From positions 1 through 47,857 of the forward strand of contig LNEQ01000205.1 in the NCBI GenBank assembly GCA_001464995.1: a stretch of DNA of 47,857 nt, given 5' to 3'. Shown one piece after another: positions 15,907 to 26,293 of the stretch. Both the position numbers and the translations under genes were made by a program. A model generated the notes under the pieces. It saw only the letters and a program-made list of their open reading frames with translations, did no database searches and was not told where the DNA came from. Position 1 is the first letter of the stretch. Every line of letters starts with the position of its first letter. This DNA comes from Actinobacteria bacterium Ga0077541 (GTDB taxonomy: Bacteria > Actinomycetota > Thermoleophilia > Miltoncostaeales > Miltoncostaeaceae).

Positions 15907-15956
15907 AATACCTGCAAATAGGGCACAAAACAGGCGATTCCGGGGGAGGGGGGTGC

Positions 15957-15962
15957 TAAACT
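15957..15962 (+). promoter_or_regulatory. Putative -10 element of gyrB
   Basis: TAAACT fits TANNNT and lies in the least GC-rich part of the dciA-gyrB gap. It would give a leader that includes the AGGAGG at 15978. No good -35 is seen. Confidence 0.45.
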
Positions 15963-15977
15963 GCCGGGACCGTCCTG

Positions 15978-15983
15978 AGGAGG
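15978..15983 (+). promoter_or_regulatory. Perfect Shine-Dalgarno ahead of gyrB, misplaced for the GTG start
   Basis: AGGAGG lies 33 nt upstream of GTG 16017, too far to serve it. It is 6 nt upstream of an in-frame ATC at 15990, an ideal spacing. This suggests a rare ATC initiation codon for gyrB, or a sequence error in an ATG/GTG. Confidence 0.55.
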
Positions 15984-16016
15984 CATCAGATCCAGCCAAC
16001 GCCCGACGTTCCGTCG

Positions 16017-18404
16017 GTGACCACGACCTATGACTCGGGGGACATCACCGTCCTCGAGGGACTCGAAGCGGTCCGCCGACGTCCGGGTATGTACATCGGA
16101 TCGACGGGCCCGCGCGGACTCCACCACCTCGTCTACGAGTTGGTCGACAACAGCGTGGACGAGGCCCTCGCCGGGTACTGCGACCGCGTCGAGATCACCC
16201 TCCACCCCGATGGCTCGTGCACCGTGTCCGACAACGGGCGCGGCATCCCCGTCTCGGCGATGGCCGACCAGGGGGGCAAGAGCGCCCTCGAGGTGGTCCT
16301 GACCGTCCTCCACGCCGGCGGCAAGTTCGGCGGCGAGGGGTACAAGGTGTCCGGTGGCCTGCACGGCGTCGGCAGCAGCGTCGTGAACGCCCTCTCCGAG
16401 TCCCTGCACGCCCAGGTGCGCCGCGACGGCGGGGCCTTCGAGCAGCGGTACGAGATCGGCGTGCCGCTGGGCCCGATCGAGCGCGTCGGCGACGCCTCCG
16501 ACACCGGCACCACGATCTCGTTCCTCCCCGACCCGAGCATCTTCGAGGAGCCCGACTTCGACTTCGACACGCTGGCCCAGCGCCTGCGCGAGACGGCGTT
16601 CCTCACCAAGGGCCTGCTCGTGCGGCTGGTCGACCGCCGCGGCGAGGGCCGCGAGGTGGAGTTCCACTACGAGGGCGGGATCCAGGACTTCGTGCGGCAT
16701 CTCAACGAGTCGCGCGATCCCGTGCACCGCGACGTGGTCTACCTCGAGCAGGAGAGCGAGGCCTCGCTCGAGGTCGCGCTGCAGTGGACCGCCGCCTACA
16801 GCGAGTCGGTCTACACCTTCGCGAACAACATCAACACGCACGAGGGCGGCAGCCACCTCACCGGCTTCCGGACGGCGCTCACCCGCACGCTGAACGACTA
16901 CGCGCGCGCCAAGGGGCTGCTCAAGGAGAAGGACGAGAACCTGGAGGGCCCCGACACCCGAGAGGGGCTCACCGCGATCATCTCGGTCAAGCTCCGCGAG
17001 CCCCAGTTCGAGGGCCAGACCAAGACCAAGCTGGGCAACTCGGAGATCACGGGCTTCGTCAACGCCGCGGTCACGCAGCGCCTGGCCGAGTACCTCGAGG
17101 AGCACCCCGCCGAGGCCCGGGCGATCTGCGGCAAGGCGATCAACGCCTCCCAGGCCCGCATGGCGGCCCGCAAGGCACGCGACCTGGCGCGCCGCAAGGG
17201 CGCGATGGACTCGACGAGCCTGCCGGGCAAGCTCCACGATTGTTCCGACCGCGACCCGGCCAACACCGAGATCTTCGTGGTGGAGGGCGACTCGGCCGGC
17301 GGCTCGGCCGTGATGGCCCGCCAGTCGAGCTTCCAGGCGATCCTGCCGCTGCGCGGCAAGATCATCAACGTGGAGAAGGCCCGGATCGACAAGGTCCTCT
17401 CCAACACCGAGATCCAGGCGATGATCACCGCGATGGGCACGGGCATCGACGAGGACTTCGACATCGCGAAGGCCCGGTACCACAAGCTGATCATCATGAC
17501 CGACGCCGACGTGGACGGCGCCCACATCCGCACGCTGATCCTGACCTTCCTCTTCCGGCACATGAGGCCGCTGATCGAGGAGGGCTTCGTCTACATCGCG
17601 TGCCCGCCGCTCTACAAGGTCAAGCAGGGCAACCAGGAGCAGTACATCGAGAAGGAGAGCGAGCTCGAGGACTGGCTGCTGGAGCGGAACCTGGGCGACC
17701 TCACCCTCGAGGACGCCGCCGGCCAGTCGAACGGCCTGACGAAGGCGCGATACCAGCGTTTCCAGCGGGTCCTCAAGGAGCACGAGGCCTGGGCGGGCAA
17801 CCTGCGCGGGACCTTCGGCTCGGAGACGATGGACTTCCTGCAGATCCACGGCCTCGTCGAGGCCGAGCCGGCCGACCTGGACGCCCTGACGGCGATCGTC
17901 AACGGCGCCTCGGACGAGCGTGCCACCCTGTCGGTGGAGGGGACCGACGCCGCCGGTCAGAGCATCCTGGCGCGCTCGGTCCAGGCCAGCACGGGTGAGG
18001 CGCGGACCGTCACGATCCCGCTCGAGATCTTCCGCACCCGCGAGCTGGCGGGCCTCCGCGGCGCGCGAACCAAGCTCCGCGAGCAGGTCGGCACGGCGCC
18101 GTTCCGGATCGCGCGCGGCAACCGCACCCGCACGGCGGCGAGCTACGAGGCGCTGCGCGCCGCGGTGCTCGACCTCTGCCGCGAGGGCGTGCAGCTGAGC
18201 CGGTTCAAGGGCCTCGGCGAGATGAACGCCGAGCAGCTCTGGGAGACCACGATGGACACCGACCGGCGTCTCCTCCAGCGCGTGATGATGGAGGACGAGG
18301 CGGCCGTGGGCGAGCTCTTCTCCAAGCTGATGGGCGACAAGGTGGAGCCGCGCCGCGCCTTCATCGAGGACAACGCCCGCAGCGTCCGCTTCCTCGATGT
18401 CTAG
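16017..18404 (+). CDS. gyrB: DNA gyrase subunit B, long form with TOPRIM insert
   Basis: This 795-residue subunit carries the ATPase domain (YIGSTGPRGLHHLVYELVDN, GRGIPV, GGLHGVGSSVVNAL), the transducer with QTKTKLGN, and the TOPRIM motifs VEGDSAGGSA and MTDADVDGAHIRTL. The C-terminus has RFKGLGEMNAEQLWETTMD. Between QEQYIE (about residue 542) and RFKGLGEMN (about 727) lies an insert of about 180 residues, like that of Gram-negative GyrB and absent from mycobacterial-type proteins. GTG 16017 lacks a ribosome binding site. An ATC at 15990 would add nine residues and has AGGAGG at correct spacing. Confidence 0.97.
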   Translation: MTTTYDSGDITVLEGLEAVRRRPGMYIGSTGPRGLHHLVYELVDNSVDEALAGYCDRVEITLHPDGSCTVSDNGRGIPVSAMADQGGKSALEVVLTVLHAGGKFGGEGYKVSGGLHGVGSSVVNALSESLHAQVRRDGGAFEQRYEIGVPLGPIERVGDASDTGTTISFLPDPSIFEEPDFDFDTLAQRLRETAFLTKGLLVRLVDRRGEGREVEFHYEGGIQDFVRHLNESRDPVHRDVVYLEQESEASLEVALQWTAAYSESVYTFANNINTHEGGSHLTGFRTALTRTLNDYARAKGLLKEKDENLEGPDTREGLTAIISVKLREPQFEGQTKTKLGNSEITGFVNAAVTQRLAEYLEEHPAEARAICGKAINASQARMAARKARDLARRKGAMDSTSLPGKLHDCSDRDPANTEIFVVEGDSAGGSAVMARQSSFQAILPLRGKIINVEKARIDKVLSNTEIQAMITAMGTGIDEDFDIAKARYHKLIIMTDADVDGAHIRTLILTFLFRHMRPLIEEGFVYIACPPLYKVKQGNQEQYIEKESELEDWLLERNLGDLTLEDAAGQSNGLTKARYQRFQRVLKEHEAWAGNLRGTFGSETMDFLQIHGLVEAEPADLDALTAIVNGASDERATLSVEGTDAAGQSILARSVQASTGEARTVTIPLEIFRTRELAGLRGARTKLREQVGTAPFRIARGNRTRTAASYEALRAAVLDLCREGVQLSRFKGLGEMNAEQLWETTMDTDRRLLQRVMMEDEAAVGELFSKLMGDKVEPRRAFIEDNARSVRFLDV

Positions 18405-18617
18405 GGCCCGGCTGGAGAAGTCGGCCGGCCATCTGCCGGCTTTGGCCGCCGCCGGCGGTCCGGGGAACCGGCGCGCTTCGGCGCCCGTGCCCACGCCCAT
18501 GCATGGAGCATGGGCGTGGATCCCGACCACCGAATCACTTGGTTTTCGCTCGGCATATGGACCGACCTTGGTTCTCCGCCGGGCCCTAGACATCGGATGT
18601 CCTGGGGGTCTTGAGTA
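18405..18617. other. gyrB-gyrA spacer with a strong hairpin
   Basis: This 213-bp gap contains a perfect 12-bp stem (CCACGCCCATGC at 18491-18502 with its complement at 18508-18519) closed by the loop ATGGA. No U-run follows, so an intrinsic terminator is uncertain. The AT-richer stretch after it (about 18530-18600) probably carries a gyrA promoter. A 73-codon frame across the gap has no protein-like features. Confidence 0.6.
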
Positions 18618-21137
<2,520 letters not shown>

Positions 21138-21144
21138 TGGCAGG

Positions 21145-21174
21145 GCGGGGCGGGCCCGGAGGGGCCCGCCCCGC
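21145..21174. terminator. Bidirectional terminator hairpin after gyrA
   Basis: A perfect 13-bp stem (GCGGGGCGGGCCC and complement) has the loop GGAG. It fills the 37-bp gap between the convergent gyrA and PAS/recombinase genes. No U-tract follows. Confidence 0.7.
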
Positions 21175-22950
21175 TCAGTCGCGCCGCTGGATCACGGACT
21201 GCAACTCCTCCACCTCGCCGGTGGAGGGGTCGCGCACCGCGCGCACGACGCGGCTGACCGCCACCAGCGCCCCCGAGCCGTCGCGGATGCCGTGGTCGAT
21301 GCCGACGCTGTCGCGCGATTCCAGCGCGTGCAGGTGCACGTCGCGCACGGTCTGGCGATCCTCCTCATCGACCCAGTCGGTGCAGCGGCTGCCCACCAGC
21401 TCGTCGGGCGTGCGCCCCAGCAACTGCGCCACCGGCCCGGAGGCGTGGATGACGGTGAGGTCGGGACGACAGCGCAGCAGGATGGTCTCCGAGACGGCCT
21501 GCATCAGGCGTCCCGCCTCCTCGCAGGCGCGCGCCCGTGCCGTCACGCGCCGCAGCGTCCCGAGGTCGGTGACCGTCACCGCGACCCCGAACGGGGCGCC
21601 GCCGCCCGTCTCCACCGGCTCGGTGCTGACCGATATCCAGGTCGTGCGCCCGTCGGAGCGCGTGAACCCGAGCTCCCGCTCGCGGATGGGCTGGCCCGTC
21701 ACCCGGGTGAGGGCGGCGGGGAGCTCGGTGGGATCGACGGGCGATCCGTCCGTGGACGTGGGCCGCCACCGGGGGTCGAGGGGGCTGAGCCCCACCAGCC
21801 GCCCGCTCGGGATGCCGAGGATGCGGTGCGCGGCCGGGTTGGCGACCGCGATCACCCCGTTCGGCTCCATGATGAACACCCCGACCTGGGAGCACTCCAG
21901 GTAGGCGGCCTGTCGCGCCTGCAGCTGGGCGGCCGCGCGCTCGGCCGCGCGCGCGGTGCCCTGGTCCTCGAAGCTCATCAGGATGCGGTCGCCGTGCGCC
22001 AGCCGCCGCACCCGGAACAGGCGCGTGCGACCCTCCGATTCGTAGAGCCGGGGACCGCCCAGGGCGCCCTGGGTCTCGATCAGCTCGATCCAGCGGGCGT
22101 AGGTGCCGTCCGTCGGCGAGTTGGGGAACACGTCGCGCACCGACGCTCCGGGCAGGTCATCGGGCGCCCGCCCGATGATGCCGGCGGCCGCGGGGTTGAC
22201 GTACTCCATGACGAAGTCGGCGATCGTCCCGTCCGGCCCGCGTTGGGCGCGCAGGACGGTGAGTCCCGCGTGTGCGACGCCGAAGAGCGCCTCGGCCAGA
22301 TCGCTGCCGATCGTCGTCCGGGGGGCGGGAACGCCGCCGAGCTGCCTCACGAACCGCTGGGTGCTGGCGAGCGACGCGTGGCCGAGCGCGTCGCGCAGAT
22401 CCTCGACGGTGGCCCCTGCGGCGAGCCGCGCCGCCGCGTAGCTCTCCCGCAGGGTGCGGGCGTTGACCACGCCCTCGATGCCAGCCTCGCGGCCGAGCCG
22501 GGCGATCAGCCGCCGCACGTAGGAGGCCTCCAGCGGCAAGCCGTCGCGGGTGCAGAACAGCGGGCCCGTCTCGTCGGCGAGGCCGAGGCCGCGTCGCGCC
22601 TCGACCCATGTCCCCAGCGCCGCCATCACCGCGGCATCGACCGCCACCGACCGACCCCGGTCCCCGCCGATGCGGATACACCCGGCCGTCTCGTCGATGT
22701 CAGCCACCGTGATCGACAGCGCTTCCGACACCCCGAGACCGGCGGCCACGAAGGCCGACACCAGAGCGCGGTTCCGGCTGCCCGTATGGCCCCTGCCGGA
22801 TGCGCGGCGTACGAGGCCCGTGATGTCGTCGGCGCTGAGGGGAGGCACGTCGGCGTGTTCGACACCCCCGCCGGACCCCCTTTCTGCCGTGTTGGGTCGC
22901 GTTTCCGCGCCGGTACCGAGCCCGCGGGCCTGCAACGCCCCAAAGCTCAT
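21175..22950 (-). CDS. Tyrosine-recombinase-fold protein lacking catalytic residues, fused to three PAS domains
   Basis: This 591-residue protein opens with a phage-integrase-like catalytic domain (about residues 38-205): SRNRALVSAFVAAGLGVSEA, TLRESYAAARLAAGATVEDL and LGHASLASTQRF. The catalytic set is lost: the first Arg is Gly73, the HxxR His is Arg166 and the tyrosine is Phe200, while Arg169 and His191 remain. No SAM-like core-binding domain precedes it. Three PAS-like domains follow (about 217-340, 348-465 and 485-588; for example VGVFIMEPNGVIAVANPAA and LGRTPDELVGS). There is no kinase, GGDEF or HTH output. ATG 22950 has GGGAGA upstream; an upstream TTG at 23082 would overlap the divergent gene. 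It may be a DNA-binding sensor whose recombinase fold only reads DNA. Confidence 0.8.
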   Translation of the reverse strand: MSFGALQARGLGTGAETRPNTAERGSGGGVEHADVPPLSADDITGLVRRASGRGHTGSRNRALVSAFVAAGLGVSEALSITVADIDETAGCIRIGGDRGRSVAVDAAVMAALGTWVEARRGLGLADETGPLFCTRDGLPLEASYVRRLIARLGREAGIEGVVNARTLRESYAAARLAAGATVEDLRDALGHASLASTQRFVRQLGGVPAPRTTIGSDLAEALFGVAHAGLTVLRAQRGPDGTIADFVMEYVNPAAAGIIGRAPDDLPGASVRDVFPNSPTDGTYARWIELIETQGALGGPRLYESEGRTRLFRVRRLAHGDRILMSFEDQGTARAAERAAAQLQARQAAYLECSQVGVFIMEPNGVIAVANPAAHRILGIPSGRLVGLSPLDPRWRPTSTDGSPVDPTELPAALTRVTGQPIRERELGFTRSDGRTTWISVSTEPVETGGGAPFGVAVTVTDLGTLRRVTARARACEEAGRLMQAVSETILLRCRPDLTVIHASGPVAQLLGRTPDELVGSRCTDWVDEEDRQTVRDVHLHALESRDSVGIDHGIRDGSGALVAVSRVVRAVRDPSTGEVEELQSVIQRRD

Positions 22951-23074
22951 GTACGCAGGGGGTTCTCCCGAAAGGCCGAGTGAGGAGACGGGTCTCGAAC
23001 CCCGATCCACGGACGGCGGACGCACGGGGAGGACCCCCGGGCCCCGCCCACACACCTCATGGAGGAGGAGAACG

Positions 23075-23440
23075 ATGATCAACCAGTGGACGCGCCGGAT
23101 CGGCGCGCTCGGCGTGGCCGGGGTCCTCGCGATGGGGGCGTACGCCTACACCGCGGCGAACACCGTCCCCGCGTCGAACGCCGGCACCGGTTCAGGCACG
23201 ATCAGCGGCTATACGGTGACCGACGTCTCGTATACCCAGAACGGCACGGATCCCCGGGATCTGGACGCCGTGACGTTCACCATCAGCCCCGCGGACGCCG
23301 ACGAGGTCAACGCCCAGCTGGTGGACGGCGGCGCCTGGTACTCGTGCGTGAACACCGCGGGCAGCGTGAGCTGCGACACCACCTCCCCGCAGGCGACCGC
23401 TGCAGCCGCGGACCAGCTCACCGTCGTCGCGTCCGACTGA
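23075..23440 (+). CDS. Small exported protein, TasA/camelysin-like (putative SipW-type substrate)
   Basis: This 121-residue protein has a basic N-terminus (INQWTRR) and a single hydrophobic stretch ending MGAYAYTAANTV, in the manner of SipW-processed TasA/camelysin precursors. A Ser/Thr/Gly- and Asp-rich beta-type domain follows, with two Cys (YSCVNTAG, VSCDTT) that could form a disulfide. ATG 23075 has a very strong purine-rich site (GGAGGAGGAG) upstream. The next gene, 1 nt away, is a SipW-type peptidase, which supports export and processing. Family assignment is by layout rather than by a firm motif. Confidence 0.7.
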   Translation: MINQWTRRIGALGVAGVLAMGAYAYTAANTVPASNAGTGSGTISGYTVTDVSYTQNGTDPRDLDAVTFTISPADADEVNAQLVDGGAWYSCVNTAGSVSCDTTSPQATAAAADQLTVVASD

Positions 23441-23441
23441 C

Positions 23442-25007
23442 ATGGGTCGCATAGGAGCACGGATCCTCTTCGGGTGCATCGCGCTCCTCGTCGGCGCCAT
23501 GGCGTGGATGGGCCTCGCGCCCGCCGCGCTGGGCGGTGGGATCACCTATGCGACCATCACCGGATCGAGCATGGAGCCGGAGCTGCACCAGGGCGACCTG
23601 GTGATGCTCCGCCCGGCCCCCGCGTACCGCGTGGGCGACGTCGTGGGCTACCACGACCCGAACGTCGGCCGCCTCGTCCTCCACCGCATCATCGCGGAGG
23701 ACGAGGCGGGCTTCACCCTGCAGGGAGACAACAACGACTTCGTCGACCCGGTCCAGCCGCGCGGCACACAGATCGTCGGCCGCCTCTGGACGTCCGTCCC
23801 GGAGGCCGGCGCGGTGGTCGGGCGGTTCCGCGAGCCCGGCTCGGCGGCGATCCTGGTGGGTGCCCTGGCGCTGCTGCCGACCGGTTCCCGGCGCCGCCGG
23901 CGCCCGGACGACGGCACCGGCTCCGCGCCCCGCACGGGCGCGCCCTCGCGCGACATGGAGGGCCGGAGGGGGATGGTGGCCGCGCTCACCGTGCTCGCCG
24001 TGGCCCTGGCCGCGCTCGCGGGGTACGCCTACTCGCGCCCGTCCACCGAGACCCTGACCATCCCGGATGCGTACGAGCAGACCGGCGCGTTCGGCTACCG
24101 CGCCGAGGCACGGGCGGGCGCGGCCTATCCGGACGGCGTCGTCCGCACCGGCGAGGCCGTGTTCCCCCGCCTCTCGCGGCAGGTCCAGATGAGCTTCGAC
24201 TACCGCGTGGTCTCGGACGAGCGCACCGATCTGAGCGGCCGCGGCTCCCTGACCGCCGTCGTCTCGGACGGCCTCGGCTGGAGCCGCGCGGTCCCGCTCG
24301 GACCCGAGCGCACCTTCCGCGGCGACGCGACCACCCTCACCGGCACCCTCCGCCTCGACCGCTTGAGGTCGGTGGTGCGCTCCTTCGAGCGCGAGACCGG
24401 CACCAAGGCGACCGGATACTCCGTCGACATCACCCCCCGGGTGAGCATCGAGGGCGAGGTGGGGGGATCGGCGGTCGCGAGCGTCCTCGCGCCCTCCTTC
24501 TCGATGCGGCTCGACGGGGCGCGGCTGGCGCTCTTGTCCTCCCCCACCGGGGAGCCGGTCGACCTCGTGGCCCGGCGCAACGGCCGCATCAGCCGCGAGG
24601 CCAACGCCTCCCTGTCGCTCATGGGCATCGCGCTGCCGGTCTACCAGGCGCGGGCCATCGGCCTGCTCGGCTTCGAGATCGCCTTCGGCGCGGCCCTCCT
24701 GCTCGCCCTTCCGATGATCATGGCCGCCCGCCGCTCGGAGGCCGGCGCGATCCGCATGCGCATGGGCGGCCGCCTCCTGGACGTGGCCGAGCTACCCGCC
24801 TCGGCGCCCGGCGGGTGCATCGACCTCGAGCGGATGGCCGACCTGGCGCGCGTGGCCGACCGGGCCGACGTCCCGATCATGGTGGCCGAGACCGCCACCC
24901 GCGCCCGATACGCGGTCGTCTGGGGCAACGTGCTCTACCGCTACAGCACCCGGCCGGTCGTCGCGCCGCCGCATCGGGCACCGGCGCCGGTGGCCGCCCG
25001 GGCATGA
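23442..25007 (+). CDS. SipW-type signal peptidase I fused to a DUF5305-like domain
   Basis: This 521-residue membrane protein begins with a helix (about 8-30). The S26B catalytic Ser43 lies in ITGSSMEPELHQGDLV and a His at position 81 in LVLHRII, the Ser/His form of archaeal and SipW peptidases rather than Ser/Lys. GDNNDFVDP completes the site. After a second helix (about 135-148) and an Arg-rich linker comes a helix at about 180-195. A large extracellular beta domain (PSTETLTIPDAYEQTGAFGY onward) then resembles DUF5305. A last helix near 400-420 and a C-terminal cytoplasmic segment follow. It probably processes the small protein encoded just upstream. Its stop overlaps the RTX gene start (ATGA). 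Confidence 0.8.
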   Translation: MGRIGARILFGCIALLVGAMAWMGLAPAALGGGITYATITGSSMEPELHQGDLVMLRPAPAYRVGDVVGYHDPNVGRLVLHRIIAEDEAGFTLQGDNNDFVDPVQPRGTQIVGRLWTSVPEAGAVVGRFREPGSAAILVGALALLPTGSRRRRRPDDGTGSAPRTGAPSRDMEGRRGMVAALTVLAVALAALAGYAYSRPSTETLTIPDAYEQTGAFGYRAEARAGAAYPDGVVRTGEAVFPRLSRQVQMSFDYRVVSDERTDLSGRGSLTAVVSDGLGWSRAVPLGPERTFRGDATTLTGTLRLDRLRSVVRSFERETGTKATGYSVDITPRVSIEGEVGGSAVASVLAPSFSMRLDGARLALLSSPTGEPVDLVARRNGRISREANASLSLMGIALPVYQARAIGLLGFEIAFGAALLLALPMIMAARRSEAGAIRMRMGGRLLDVAELPASAPGGCIDLERMADLARVADRADVPIMVAETATRARYAVVWGNVLYRYSTRPVVAPPHRAPAPVAARA

Positions 25008-25414
25008 GGGGCCCCGGCGTGCCCGGCGGCCTGCTGATCCGTGTGTCGCGCGCGCTGGCCGCCTTCGCCCTCATCGCGGTGGTCGGTGCCGTTCTCACGT
25101 CCACCAATGCCCTCCCGCCGACGGCGATCGGGCAGGACGCCCACCCCGTGACGGCCGAGTCCCTGAAGCCCGCGGCCTGCGCCGGGTTGTCGCTGGCGGG
25201 GGTGGTCCCGGGCAGCGGAGCGGTCGCCGGCGGAGGCGGCGGCGAGCTGATCGTCGCCGGCCCCGGAGCCGACACCATCACCGCGGGCGGCGGCGGTGAC
25301 TGCGTCATGGGCGGCGCGGGCGACGACGACATCGACGGCGGGCCCGGCGCCGACATCTGCATCGGCGGGCCCGGCACCGACGTCTTCACCGACTGCGAGA
25401 CCGTGATCCAGTAG
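25004..25414 (+). CDS. Small secreted protein with RTX-like calcium-binding repeats
   Basis: This 136-residue protein has an N-terminal hydrophobic helix (about 15-33, LAAFALIAVVGAVL) acting as signal or anchor. The C-terminal half has glycine/aspartate nonapeptide-like repeats (GGELIVAGPGADTI, GGGGDCVMGGAGDDDI, GGPGADICIGGPGTD) typical of RTX beta-rolls. Four Cys are spread through the mature part. ATG 25004 overlaps the stop of the peptidase gene, so it belongs to the same operon and may be another surface component. It ends 24 nt before the convergent ku gene. Confidence 0.75.
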   Translation: MRGPGVPGGLLIRVSRALAAFALIAVVGAVLTSTNALPPTAIGQDAHPVTAESLKPAACAGLSLAGVVPGSGAVAGGGGGELIVAGPGADTITAGGGGDCVMGGAGDDDIDGGPGADICIGGPGTDVFTDCETVIQ

Positions 25415-25438
25415 CCCCGCCCGGGCCCCGGGGCGTCG

Positions 25439-26284
25439 TCAGGACGCCTTGCGGCGCGAGGGCCGGGCCCCCTCCTCGTCCTGCTGCTCGCCGGCCTCCG
25501 CCTCGGCCGGCCCCGCCGCCGCGAGGCTCGCCTTCAGGGCGGCCATGAGGTCGATCACCGGCGCGGGTGCCGCGGTCTCCTCGGGTGCGGCGATCTCCTC
25601 GCCGGAGGCCTTCGCCTCCAGGAACTCGAGCAGCGCCTTCCGCGTCTCGTTGGGGTACGCCTCGGGCGCGAAGGGCTTGGCGAGGCCGGCCACGAGCTGC
25701 TTGGCCATGCCGAGCTCGTCGTCGGAGACCTCCACGCCCTCCAGCCGTGACACGATGTCAGCCTTGTCCCTGACCCGGATGTCCTCGGGGTAGTAGAGCG
25801 TCTCGAGCGCGAGCATCCCCTCGACGGGACGGAGCAGGACGAGGTGCTCCTTGGTGGAGAGCACGAAGCGCCCGAGCGCCGCCCGCCCCTCGTCCTCCAT
25901 CACCTGGGCGAGCAGCTTGTACGGCCGCTCCGCGCGCTCCTGGGGCTCCAGCCAGTACGCCTTCTCGAAGTAGACCGGGTCGACCTCGGAGAGCTCCACG
26001 AACTGCAGGATCTGGATCGTCTTCTCCTGGCGCGCCGCGAAGCGCTCCAGCTCGGCGTCCTCGACGGGCAGGTACCGGCCCTTGGAGACCTCCCAGCCCT
26101 TCACCGTGTCGTCGGAGGTCACCTCGACGTCGCGCGCCGGGTCCCAGCGCTTCTGCTTCACGGGCTGCATGTTCGCCCGCGAGAGGGTGCGGAAGCTGAC
26201 GTCGCTGCGCTGCTGCGCCAGCCCCACCGACACGGGGATGGTCACCAGGCCGAAGCTGATGAAGCCGTTCCAGATCGCCCGCAT
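25439..26284 (-). CDS. ku: Ku protein, non-homologous end joining
   Basis: This 281-residue bacterial Ku starts RAIWNGFISFGLVTIPVSV and contains the core EKTIQILQFV, PVYFEKAYWLEPQ and the bridge region GMLALETLYYPEDIR. It forms a homodimeric ring on DNA ends and recruits LigD. The C-terminal tail is Ala/Glu-rich with a short basic end (RPSRRKAS). No ligD lies in this window. It is 9 nt downstream of the slipin gene and may be read through from nfeD. Confidence 0.96.
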   Translation of the reverse strand: MRAIWNGFISFGLVTIPVSVGLAQQRSDVSFRTLSRANMQPVKQKRWDPARDVEVTSDDTVKGWEVSKGRYLPVEDAELERFAARQEKTIQILQFVELSEVDPVYFEKAYWLEPQERAERPYKLLAQVMEDEGRAALGRFVLSTKEHLVLLRPVEGMLALETLYYPEDIRVRDKADIVSRLEGVEVSDDELGMAKQLVAGLAKPFAPEAYPNETRKALLEFLEAKASGEEIAAPEETAAPAPVIDLMAALKASLAAAGPAEAEAGEQQDEEGARPSRRKAS

Positions 26285-26293
26285 CCCCGCCTC

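Noticed and set aside
22975-23012. A tRNA T-arm-like sequence (GGTTCGAGACCC, minus strand) near the recombinase-fold gene, possibly an attachment site
   Set aside because: Only 3 of 5 stem pairs form, no acceptor partner lies at the right distance, and no duplicate was seen in the window.
25200-25400. Gly/Asp repeats in the small exported protein as a possible tandem-repeat or CRISPR-like array
   Set aside because: The repeats are at protein level (RTX nonapeptides) with varied DNA. No CRISPR array was seen anywhere in the window.
23474-25414. A 646-codon frame covering the peptidase and RTX genes
   Set aside because: The first part is an Arg/Pro-rich out-of-phase reading of the peptidase gene. 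Only the last 136 codons, from ATG 25004, look like a protein.
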